DNA from: Gammaproteobacteria bacterium
Lineage (GTDB): Bacteria; Pseudomonadota; Gammaproteobacteria; Steroidobacterales; Woeseiaceae
Direction of reading: 5' to 3'
DNA: 11,256 nt
NCBI GenBank assembly: GCA_003645495.1
Contig: QNFK01000027.1
Span: 1 to 11,256, forward strand
The notes beneath the pieces are model-generated. The model did not search any database. It saw only the letters and a program-made list of their open reading frames with translations, and was not told where the DNA came from. Both the position numbers and the translations under genes were made by a program. Of this stretch, positions 1 through 5,438 are shown in pieces (positions within the stretch are counted from its first letter, which is position 1; the number at the start of each line of letters is the position of its first letter).

Positions 1-1
1 A

Positions 2-1783
2 ACGCCGCCGGAGCCGGCTGTTCTCGCCGGTGTTGCGATTCTCGCGGCACTTTTTATTTTCGGCTCAAGCATTTACGATACCTCGCGGCTCGCGGCCGTC
101 GGCGGACGGGCCGCTCTCGTTTTGCGCGGCACGCTTCCTTCCCCGGACGTGCGCGACCCACAGCGCCAGCAATTGCGCAATGTTGTAGAGGAAATGGCAA
201 TTGCGTCGGGGGTCCCTGTTCCGGAAATTTATGTGCTTGAGGAAGAAAGCGGCATCAACGCATTTGCAGCGGGGTTTACTTCCGGGGACGCCGCGATCGC
301 AGTAACTCGCGGCACGCTTGACCTGCTCAATCGCGAAGAGCTACAGGGTGTTATCGCTCACGAATTCAGCCACATCCTGAACGGCGACATGCGCCTCAAC
401 ATCCGCATGATGGGCGTCCTGTTTGGCATCATGGTTTTGGGCCTTATTGGCAGGCTGGTATTGCGCACCAGTTACTACTCGGGCCTGGGATCCAGCCAGA
501 GAAACAAAAGCGCCCCGGTAATAATGATAATAGGGCTCGGTCTTGCGATACTTGGCTGGATAGGCGTATTTTTTGCCAGGATCGTAAAATCTGCGGTTTC
601 CAGGCAACGGGAATATCTCGCCGACGCGTCTGCCGTGCAGTTCACCAGGCAAAGCGACGGCATAGCCAATGCGCTCAAGAAAATCGGCGGCTACACACAG
701 CACTCCTACATCGTCGCGACAGATCCTGAAGAAATCAGTCACATGTTGTTCGCCAGCGGCGGTGCAAAACTCACCTCGTTGCTGGCCACACATCCGCCGT
801 TGGCCAAACGCATACAGGCGCTCGATCCGCATTTTAAGGAGACCGACTACCCGGCCATCGAGCTGCATCAGGAGCGGCCACAACGTGCGCCGGAACGGGA
901 CGGGAATTCGGCTGCAGGTTTGATTGCTGGGCTTGCGTCCGGCGCCTCTGCAGTGAATACAACCAACATCGCAGATTCGGTAGGACGACCACAGGCAAAT
1001 CACATTCGATTTGCAGAGGAATTGCGCCGCTCCATCCCTGAGAATCTCTATGCAGCCGCGCACGATCCAGACAACGCTTTCTTGCTGGCGCTTGCCCTGG
1101 CATTGAACGGAGGCCATACGGAAAAGCAGCTGCGTATCGTTGCAGAACAACTTGGCACCGAGCGCACAGCGTTGGTGCGTGAGTATTACGAACATATTAT
1201 TACAGTCGGCCCGGCCTATCGCTTGCCGCTACTTGAAGTTGCATTCCCTGCACTCAAAGCAAGGCCGGCAGCGCAACTGGAGTTTTTACTCGACCTCGTT
1301 CGACGCCTGATCGAGTCTGATGGACTGGTTGATCTGAGTGAGTTCTGTTTTTACCGAATTCTTGACAGCCAGCTGAATCAGGCGACGGACCCGACCGCTG
1401 CCAAACGCGGCAATCGCGTTGGCAAGAAGGCGGCACGAAACGCCGCAGTTGATCTGGTTCGCATCGTCGCCGATCAGGGCAACCCGGACGTGACGGCTCG
1501 TGAGCATGCTTTCAAAGCCGGGATTGCGGTATTTGGCCAGTGGGTCGAAGAGGAGTCGGGCGGCGTGGATTCTGACCAGACCATTACGATCCTCAATCAA
1601 TCGCTCGATATTCTCCAGCGCATCAATCCGGCCGGCAAGCACAGCCTTGTTCAGGCGGTCAGCAATACAATTGCGCACGATGGCAAATTGACGATTGCCG
1701 AGGCTGAATTATTGCGTGCTGTTTGTGCCAGCCTCGACTGCCCCCTGCCACCCATTCTGGCCGACTTCGCCGTAAGCGCGTAA
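2..1783 (+). CDS. M48 family membrane zinc metallopeptidase (5' end missing)
   Basis: The frame is open from base 2, so the start lies left of the window and 593 residues are visible. An internal TTG at 122 is not the true start, because family-like sequence (GGRAALVLRGT) precedes and spans it. The zinc-binding HEFSH motif is at visible residues 120-124, and the probable third ligand, Glu204, is in SRQREYLADAS. The conserved block NVVEEMAIASG precedes them. Hydrophobic segments lie near residues 6-27, 136-154 and 171-195, so this is an HtpX-like inner-membrane peptidase. Such enzymes degrade damaged or misfolded membrane proteins, although the substrate here is unknown. After the catalytic domain (to about 280), roughly 170 C-terminal residues are helical. 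Their end (AHDGKLTIAEAELLRAVCAS) resembles the DG-x-L-x-x-x-E pattern of TerB-like domains, which is inferred from pattern only. Family assignment is secure. In many bacteria such a gene follows lemA, but that region is not visible. Confidence 0.93.
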   Translation, partial: TPPEPAVLAGVAILAALFIFGSSIYDTSRLAAVGGRAALVLRGTLPSPDVRDPQRQQLRNVVEEMAIASGVPVPEIYVLEEESGINAFAAGFTSGDAAIAVTRGTLDLLNREELQGVIAHEFSHILNGDMRLNIRMMGVLFGIMVLGLIGRLVLRTSYYSGLGSSQRNKSAPVIMIIGLGLAILGWIGVFFARIVKSAVSRQREYLADASAVQFTRQSDGIANALKKIGGYTQHSYIVATDPEEISHMLFASGGAKLTSLLATHPPLAKRIQALDPHFKETDYPAIELHQERPQRAPERDGNSAAGLIAGLASGASAVNTTNIADSVGRPQANHIRFAEELRRSIPENLYAAAHDPDNAFLLALALALNGGHTEKQLRIVAEQLGTERTALVREYYEHIITVGPAYRLPLLEVAFPALKARPAAQLEFLLDLVRRLIESDGLVDLSEFCFYRILDSQLNQATDPTAAKRGNRVGKKAARNAAVDLVRIVADQGNPDVTAREHAFKAGIAVFGQWVEEESGGVDSDQTITILNQSLDILQRINPAGKHSLVQAVSNTIAHDGKLTIAEAELLRAVCASLDCPLPPILADFAVSA

Positions 1784-1797
1784 GAATTCGAAACACG

Positions 1798-1841
1798 GGG
1801 TCGAACCAGGTTATCGGCTGCAAAATTGCCGGTTCGAGCCC
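1798..1841. repeat. Imperfect inverted repeat downstream of the M48 gene
   Basis: The arm gggtcgaacc (1798-1807) pairs with ggttcgagccc (1831-1841) over 10 bp with a single bulged g, around a 23-base loop. It begins 14 bases after the M48 stop codon. A hairpin here could end or stabilise the M48 transcript, but no T-tract follows, so a classical intrinsic terminator is not supported. The right arm resembles a tRNA T-loop, but the rest of a tRNA is absent. Confidence 0.4.
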
Positions 1842-1887
1842 GGTTTAAGAAACTCCGCCAGGTCACGGTTTCTGCTAAAAAAATGCA

Positions 1888-1916
1888 GTGAGACATCGGC
1901 CAAATAGGCGTATTAT
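1888..1916 (+). promoter_or_regulatory. Possible sigma70 promoter upstream of the SYLF gene
   Basis: The -35-like hexamer gtgaga (1888-1893) matches 4 of 6 consensus bases. It is separated by exactly 17 bp from tattat (1911-1916), which matches 5 of 6. The start would fall near 1923 and give a leader of about 100 bases before the ATG at 2027. The heptamer tcggcca occurs at 1896-1902 and again at 1918-1924, 22 bp apart and flanking the -10 box, which could be an operator pair. This is inferred from sequence pattern only. Confidence 0.35.
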
Positions 1917-2026
1917 GTCGGCCATGGAACCCGGCAACGGATTCCTGACTCTGAAGTTAAAGCGCTGAAAGCCTTGGGCGGCGACAGCATCCGAAACCAA
2001 AATCTGTCATTTTTTGGAAGAAAATC

Positions 2027-2842
2027 ATGCGTATACGCCAATACACACTCGTTTTTATATGGTCAATCATCATTGCTTTGCCGGCAGCAGCTGCAACAAA
2101 GGAAGAAACGCGCGTCGCGGACGCGACTGACGTTCTCGATCAACTGCTGCGCATTCCGGAGCAATCGATACCGCCAGCGCTACTGTCACGGGCATACGGA
2201 GTTGCCGTGATCCCCAATGTCCTCAAAATCGGCTTTGGTCTTGGAGCACGGCGCGGCAAGGGTATCCTGGTTGTGCGACAGGATGACAAAACCTGGAGTA
2301 ACCCTACATTTGTAACGCTCACGGGCGGCAGCTTCGGCTTCCAGGTCGGCGCTCAATCGACGGATATTATTCTTGTTTTCAAGACCCGAAAAAGTGTTGA
2401 TGGGATTGCCAACGGCAAGCTCACACTCGGTGCGGATGCATCCGTCGCTGCCGGTCCCGTTGGCCGCCACACCGCCGTCGCCACCGATATCAGGTTCAGG
2501 TCTGAGGTGTTTTCCTACTCAAGAAGTCGTGGCCTGTTTGCTGGAGTTGCGCTGGAGGGTGCCGGTATAACGATGGACCGCAAAGCGAATGCTGCATTTT
2601 ACGGTTCCGCAAGTATTACGCCGGAGCAGATTTTTGCAGGCTCGGGTAACGCGGCACCACAGGCAGCAAATACCTTTGTCCAGATGCTAACGGCGCAAAC
2701 CGACCGACTGCCCTCGCGACCCAGTATGAAAAAAAGCAACGCTACATCGGCCAGGAGCGCGCCCGCCCCTCAGGAAAAATCGGAAGTTCGTACCTACGGA
2801 TATGGCACAGCGGACGACGCGCTGGATAACGGCTTACAATAG
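2027..2842 (+). CDS. Secreted SYLF (Ysc84) domain lipid-binding protein
   Basis: This 271-residue protein has an N-terminal signal peptide (MRIRQ, a hydrophobic stretch, then a cluster of Ala ending near residue 23), so it is probably exported to the periplasm. The body, about residues 35-195, matches the SYLF/Ysc84 family. It contains RAYGVAVIPNVLKIGFGLG, the Gly-rich GGSFGFQVGAQSTDIILVF (100-118) and FSYSRSRGLFAGVALEGAGI (162-181). SYLF domains in eukaryotes bind phosphoinositides, while the bacterial homologues are poorly characterised envelope proteins. The C-terminal 50 or so residues are rich in Ser, Ala and Pro and look disordered. The start is supported by a ggaag Shine-Dalgarno at 2016-2020, six bases before the ATG. 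The mscS-like gene follows after 46 bases in the same direction, so co-transcription is plausible. The domain call is confident; the function is not known. Confidence 0.9.
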   Translation: MRIRQYTLVFIWSIIIALPAAAATKEETRVADATDVLDQLLRIPEQSIPPALLSRAYGVAVIPNVLKIGFGLGARRGKGILVVRQDDKTWSNPTFVTLTGGSFGFQVGAQSTDIILVFKTRKSVDGIANGKLTLGADASVAAGPVGRHTAVATDIRFRSEVFSYSRSRGLFAGVALEGAGITMDRKANAAFYGSASITPEQIFAGSGNAAPQAANTFVQMLTAQTDRLPSRPSMKKSNATSARSAPAPQEKSEVRTYGYGTADDALDNGLQ

Positions 2843-2859
2843 CCGCGCCGGAAGCGTTG

Positions 2860-2865
2860 TATAAT
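2860..2865 (+). promoter_or_regulatory. Perfect TATAAT hexamer before the mscS-like gene
   Basis: A consensus TATAAT lies 23 bases before the GTG at 2889 and would start transcription near 2872, leaving a leader of about 17 bases. No convincing -35 hexamer stands 16-18 bp upstream and there is no TGn extension. It may therefore be a weak or activator-dependent internal promoter that lets the channel gene be expressed apart from the SYLF gene. The hexamer also contains the in-frame taa (2862-2864) that bars any longer start. Confidence 0.35.
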
Positions 2866-2888
2866 CCGGGTGGATAGAGCGCGATCTC

Positions 2889-3953
2889 GTGCAAGATATC
2901 CTTGAGCAAATTCAAGGTTGGGCCAAGCTCCTTGGCCCTAATATCTATATTCAGGCGATCGCAATCGCGGTCATCTTTATTGTCATCGGCAAGATCGCCG
3001 ATATCATCATTTCCAGAGTTATCGCCAGGATAGCCAGCCGGTCGAAGACGGATCTGGACGACAACCTGGTTGCCCTGTTGCACCGACCGGTATTTATTTC
3101 ATTTGTATTGCTCGGACTGTCGCTGGCAACCGATCGGATATATTTACCCGAATCACCCGAGTTCCTTACCCAAGGCATCCTGAAGACCATTGCAATATTT
3201 GTCTGGTACGGCTTCTTTCGCAGCCTCACACAATTGTTGCTAACCGTCGTCGCCCGCGGCCCACGGGCCAGGGAATTGTATGCAAGCATGCTGCCGCTGT
3301 TGCACACCGTCTTCAGAGTTGCCTTGCTCGCGTTGGCGATTTACTTCTTCTTCCTGGCGTGGAACATCGATGTAACCGCATGGCTGGCATCAGCCGGAAT
3401 AGTTGGTCTGGCTCTTAGTTTTGCAGCGAAAGACACTCTCGCAAACCTGTTCGCCGGCGTGTCAATTGTCGCTGATGCACCTTACAAAACCGGTGATTTC
3501 ATTCGTCTTGATACAGGCGAGCGTGGCATGGTCACGCACATTGGTTTGCGCAGCACCCGTATCGTTACCCGCGATGACGTCGAGATCACTATTCCGAATG
3601 GAATTATTGGCAACGCCAAAATAACCAATGAAGCCGGTGGGCCATCAACAAAACACCGTATCAGAATACCCGTCGGTGTGGCGTACAGCAGCGACATCGA
3701 CCATGTGATTGAAACACTGGACGGTGTTGCCGGCGGACACGCAGAAGTGTGCGCTGACCCGGCAGCAAGGGTGCGTTTCCGGGCTTTTGGTAATTCAAGC
3801 CTGGACTTTGAATTGCTTTGCTGGATCAATCAACCTGCAGACCGCGGCAGACTGCTGCACGAACTTAACTGTTCTATTTTCAAGGCATTCCAGAGAGAGA
3901 AGATTGAAATTCCGTTTCCGCAGCATGATTTGCATGTTCGGAGTATGCCTTAG
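2889..3953 (+). CDS. Small-conductance mechanosensitive channel, MscS family
   Basis: This 354-residue protein has hydrophobic segments near residues 20-42, 66-82, 97-120 and 138-158. They are followed by the MscS pore helix and beta domain. The pore-helix region VTAWLASAGIVGLALSFAAK (162-181) leads into DTLANLFAGVSIVADAPYKTGD, the hallmark of the family. RGMVTHIGLRSTRI (212-225) and ITIPNGII (233-240) form the beta domain. The C-terminal alpha/beta vestibule ends in IPFPQHDLHV (341-350), a usual MscS closing motif. The channel should sit in the inner membrane and open under hypo-osmotic tension to release ions and small solutes. Length is close to compact MscS homologues with one or two additional N-terminal helices. 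Translation starts at GTG. An in-frame stop at 2862-2864 and no other start between make this the only reasonable choice, but the Shine-Dalgarno is weak. Confidence 0.93.
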   Translation: MQDILEQIQGWAKLLGPNIYIQAIAIAVIFIVIGKIADIIISRVIARIASRSKTDLDDNLVALLHRPVFISFVLLGLSLATDRIYLPESPEFLTQGILKTIAIFVWYGFFRSLTQLLLTVVARGPRARELYASMLPLLHTVFRVALLALAIYFFFLAWNIDVTAWLASAGIVGLALSFAAKDTLANLFAGVSIVADAPYKTGDFIRLDTGERGMVTHIGLRSTRIVTRDDVEITIPNGIIGNAKITNEAGGPSTKHRIRIPVGVAYSSDIDHVIETLDGVAGGHAEVCADPAARVRFRAFGNSSLDFELLCWINQPADRGRLLHELNCSIFKAFQREKIEIPFPQHDLHVRSMP

Positions 3954-3967
3954 GGGCACAATTTTCT

Positions 3968-4029
3968 AGCGGGTGTGGTGGGGTTGAGTTTTGCTTCGTT
4001 TGAGCGGGTGTGGTGGGTTGATGTTTTGC
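3968..4029 (+). repeat. Two-copy 27-bp direct repeat, 35-bp period
   Basis: Copy 1 (3968-3994) and copy 2 (4003-4029) share agcgggtgtggtggg, followed by ttga and gttttgc. They differ only by one g lost and one t gained. The copies are 35 bp apart, directly after the mscS-like stop codon, and copy 2 runs straight into the large palindrome. The strand is G/T-rich. The function is unknown; it may be a replication-slippage product or part of a mobile-repeat cluster. Confidence 0.75.
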
Positions 4030-4071
4030 AAACATTTAGGGGCATGTTGAAAACATGCCCCTAAATGTTTG
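4029..4071. repeat. Perfect palindrome, 20-bp arms, 3-base loop
   Basis: The left arm (4029-4048, core atttaggggcatg) and right arm (4052-4071, core catgcccctaaat) are exact reverse complements around the loop gaa (4049-4051). It lies between two convergent genes, the mscS-like gene and the EexN-like lipoprotein gene, where it could act as a transcript-ending or 3'-stabilising hairpin for both. No clear U-tract follows on either strand, so it is not a textbook terminator. The nonamer ttaggggca in the left arm also occurs at 3950-3958, across the mscS-like stop codon. Confidence 0.85.
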
Positions 4072-4096
4072 TCGCCCGTCGGGACGGGCTCCTACG
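4071..4096 (-). repeat. REP-like palindromic element (GTAG type)
   Basis: Read on the minus strand it runs gtaggagcccgtcccgacgg and then gcgac. That is the tetranucleotide GTAG, a short spacer and a perfect 7-bp hairpin: gcccgtc at 4074-4080 and gacgggc at 4083-4089, with a gg loop. This layout matches extragenic REP sequences moved by RAYT (Y1/TnpA_REP) transposases in Gammaproteobacteria. Its 5' edge touches the 20-bp-arm palindrome, so the pair may be one composite element. No RAYT gene is present in the window. Confidence 0.65.
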
Positions 4097-4125
4097 TATC
4101 CGCGCTACAGTTATTGACTACGAAT

Positions 4126-4689
4126 TTATTCGGGGATTTCCTGGCGGCGGCGAAGTTCTTCGCGAATCGCGTTCAGGTCCGTAGCGGTTTGCGGCGTAGC
4201 GTCACCATCAATTGATCTTGCGGCCTCCCCGGTCACAGGCGCTGGTGCTGTCGTGGTAGCGGGCATTGCCTGGTTGCTGGTTGGGGCTACAACCTGTCCG
4301 GTTCCATTGGCGGCCGGGACTTCTTCAAACAGCCCCAGGTATTCGGCTTCCTCTCTGAGACGTTGTGCCTCAAGACGCCTTCTGCGCGCCTCGGCGGCCG
4401 CTTCCTGAGTACGCCGCAGCGCCTGCCGTTTGCTTTCGGATTGTGCTTCGAGCTGTTCGCGTCTGTCCCGCTCGTTCGCTGCCTCCAGTCGATTGACAGC
4501 GTCTCTTGCATTGACACATTCCGCATCGTACTTCGTCTCTGAACGGTTGCGTGCACAACGCACCATCGTCGCTTCCAGCAAACGTGAATTTTCCATAAAT
4601 TGCGACGCCGAAACCGGCGGTTGCTCCTCAGCGCAGGCCGCCAGTAGAAACAAGCCGCATGCGGAGCCAATAACAAGTAAGAACTTCAT
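4126..4689 (-). CDS. EexN-like lipoprotein with charged coiled-coil segment
   Basis: This 187-residue protein has a lipoprotein signal peptide ending in the lipobox LAAC, with Cys19 as the likely lipidated residue. Residues 30-65 (QFMENSRLLEATMVRCARN through DAECVNARDAV) follow the pattern of the EexN family: a helix, a Cys (45), an Asn-rich turn and a second Cys (58) before NA. That family was named for an entry-exclusion lipoprotein of conjugative plasmids, but many members are chromosomal and uncharacterised. Residues 66-118 are a highly charged Arg/Glu/Gln helix, probably a coiled coil. The tail, from about 125 to 170, is Pro/Thr/Ala-rich and probably disordered. No Shine-Dalgarno is obvious before the ATG at 4689. 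The gene converges with the mscS-like gene and diverges from the small gene at 4901. The lipoprotein call is strong; the EexN link is moderate and no conjugation genes are nearby. Confidence 0.8.
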   Translation of the reverse strand: MKFLLVIGSACGLFLLAACAEEQPPVSASQFMENSRLLEATMVRCARNRSETKYDAECVNARDAVNRLEAANERDRREQLEAQSESKRQALRRTQEAAAEARRRRLEAQRLREEAEYLGLFEEVPAANGTGQVVAPTSNQAMPATTTAPAPVTGEAARSIDGDATPQTATDLNAIREELRRRQEIPE

Positions 4690-4900
4690 TTCGTAGTCAG
4701 CACGTCATAGTTAAAAGTTGGACAGGTAACACAGTCATAGATTGCCGAACATAATAACATTGGCGCGCAGATTCAGATTGTGGGCGAGTTCGCACTTCCA
4801 CCCAATTAATACCCGGGTCAACCAATCCCTGGCCCGGACGTTAGATGAATACGGAACGGAAAACCTGCCATAAATGGCCAATATTGACCAAGGAGCGGTC
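4690..4900. promoter_or_regulatory. Divergent intergenic region between two small exported-protein genes
   Basis: These 211 bases separate divergently read genes and must hold the promoters of both. No hexamer pair stands out on either strand. The heptamer gtcatag is repeated at 4704-4710 and 4734-4740, with a 30-bp period, on the side of the minus-strand gene. No RNA gene or further coding frame is supported here. Confidence 0.4.
4891..4895 (+). promoter_or_regulatory. Shine-Dalgarno that fixes the start of the small gene
   Basis: aggag lies five bases before the ATG at 4901. An in-frame ATG at 4874 lies upstream of this site and would add nine polar residues before the signal peptide, so the downstream ATG is preferred. 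Confidence 0.7.
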
Positions 4901-5095
4901 ATGAAGAAGTCTATTTTAGTACTCTTGTTAGCTGCCATGCACTGTGGCTGCGCCACCCCGAACGCACCACTGGCCGACAACGACCGTACACTTATAGCCT
5001 ATGAGGAAATCGCTGCCGAAATAAAAGTCAGCTACCGGGCCACCAGCGGACCAGGTGAAACGAATCAGCCTGTTGCAGCCAACATGCCGGATTAG
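4901..5095 (+). CDS. Small secreted protein or lipoprotein, unknown function
   Basis: This 64-residue product starts MKKSILVLLLAAMHCGCATP: two lysines, a hydrophobic core and then a Cys-containing cleavage zone, typical of an exported small lipoprotein. The best lipidation candidate is the Cys of GC (residue 17). However, the preceding H-C-G is a poor lipobox because the -3 position is His rather than Leu, so simple secretion or retention as a membrane peptide is also possible. The mature part, about 47 residues, is acidic and hydrophilic (DNDRTLIAYEEIAAEIKVSY), with a short predicted helix and a Gly/Pro-rich tail. I do not recognise a family. The strong ribosome binding site and sensible signal peptide argue that it is a real gene. 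Its stop codon (5093-5095) forms the outer end of a long inverted repeat. Confidence 0.6.
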   Translation: MKKSILVLLLAAMHCGCATPNAPLADNDRTLIAYEEIAAEIKVSYRATSGPGETNQPVAANMPD

Positions 5096-5339
5096 CCCGA
5101 ACATTGCATGAGTGCCGGCTCTCATGACGGAAAACGGTAGATGGTTCAAGCGTTTCAACATTCATTGGTTTGTGTCGAAGTGTTACAGTTTGCGCCTGCC
5201 GGGCTGACGCTTCCTGTGCCGGCACATCGCGCCCGATCCTGCTCAACACGTAGTCCCCGCAACGTCTCTCGCACGATCGAACGCGCTGCACTCGGCACAG
5301 AAACCGACAGTCCCGCCCACTCATGCAATGTTCGGACTA
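5093..5339. repeat. Long inverted repeat enclosing a 247-bp block (MITE-like)
   Basis: Bases 5097-5114 (ccgaacattgcatgagtg) have an exact 18-bp reverse complement at 5318-5335. The match extends outward to 22 bp per arm (5093-5114 and 5318-5339) with one mismatch. The enclosed 203 bases hold no convincing gene, but contain a perfect 12-bp palindrome, tgtgccggcaca, at 5215-5226. The tetranucleotide tagc stands directly before the left 18-mer (5093-5096) and two bases after the right one (5338-5341), a possible short target duplication. Size and terminal inverted repeats suit a MITE-type non-autonomous element. A long-stem RNA or an old duplication-inversion are alternatives. Confidence 0.55.
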
Positions 5340-5374
5340 GCAAGTCGGTCTTACCCGGTGCCACAACTGACAGA

Positions 5375-5396
5375 CAGATGAGAAACATCTCATCTG
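5375..5396. promoter_or_regulatory. Perfect 9-bp-arm palindrome, candidate operator or hairpin
   Basis: cagatgaga (5375-5383) and tctcatctg (5388-5396) are exact reverse complements around the loop aaca. The site ends 27 bases before the TG of the extended -10 and so lies just upstream of the expected -35 area of the transporter gene. A dimeric regulator site is a reasonable guess. A terminator for transcription arriving from the left is less likely, because no T-run follows. Confidence 0.45.
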
Positions 5397-5423
5397 CCGT
5401 GATCGAACAATCTGGCGATTAAT

Positions 5424-5432
5424 TGTTATAGT
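5424..5432 (+). promoter_or_regulatory. Extended -10 promoter, predicted leaderless start
   Basis: tgttatagt is a TGn extension followed by TATAGT, which matches 5 of 6 bases of TATAAT. Initiation seven bases after the hexamer would be at 5439, the first base of the GTG start codon. The -35 area (about 5403-5409, tcgaaca) is poor, as is common when the TG extension is present. No Shine-Dalgarno precedes the GTG, which fits a leaderless transcript. Confidence 0.5.
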
Positions 5433-5438
5433 GTCGGC

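Larger units (their letters stand above)
5096..5438. other. Gene-free 343-bp stretch before the transporter fusion
   Basis: Several short open frames cross this stretch on both strands, but none has a ribosome binding site, a recognisable domain or a plausible start. It holds, in order, most of the inverted-repeat block, a perfect 22-base palindrome (5375-5396) and the extended -10 promoter (5424-5432) of the downstream gene. No tRNA, rRNA or known riboswitch pattern was seen. Confidence 0.6.

Noticed and set aside
341..1195. 284-residue open frame on the minus strand inside the M48 gene
   Set aside because: It is a shadow of the well-supported peptidase frame, with no recognisable domain and a composition typical of an antisense frame.
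1820..1860. tRNA-like T-arm and CCA-like ending (ggttcgagcc, later gcca)
   Set aside because: The distance from the T-arm to the final cca is too long for a seven-base acceptor strand, and no D-arm or anticodon stem can be drawn upstream. It is better read as the right arm of an imperfect hairpin.
1916..1969. 17-codon leader-peptide-like frame between the promoter and the SYLF gene
   Set aside because: It has no Shine-Dalgarno, its ATG overlaps the -10 hexamer, and it has no regulatory codon run or attenuator hairpins after it.
4029..4071. Intrinsic terminator call for the 20-bp-arm palindrome
   Set aside because: Neither strand has a T-tract after the stem, so only a hairpin or palindrome is reported.
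5141..5422. Open frames of 77-98 residues on both strands in the gene-free block
   Set aside because: They cross the inverted repeat and palindrome, lack ribosome binding sites and show no signal peptide or domain. The minus-strand one starts inside the palindrome.
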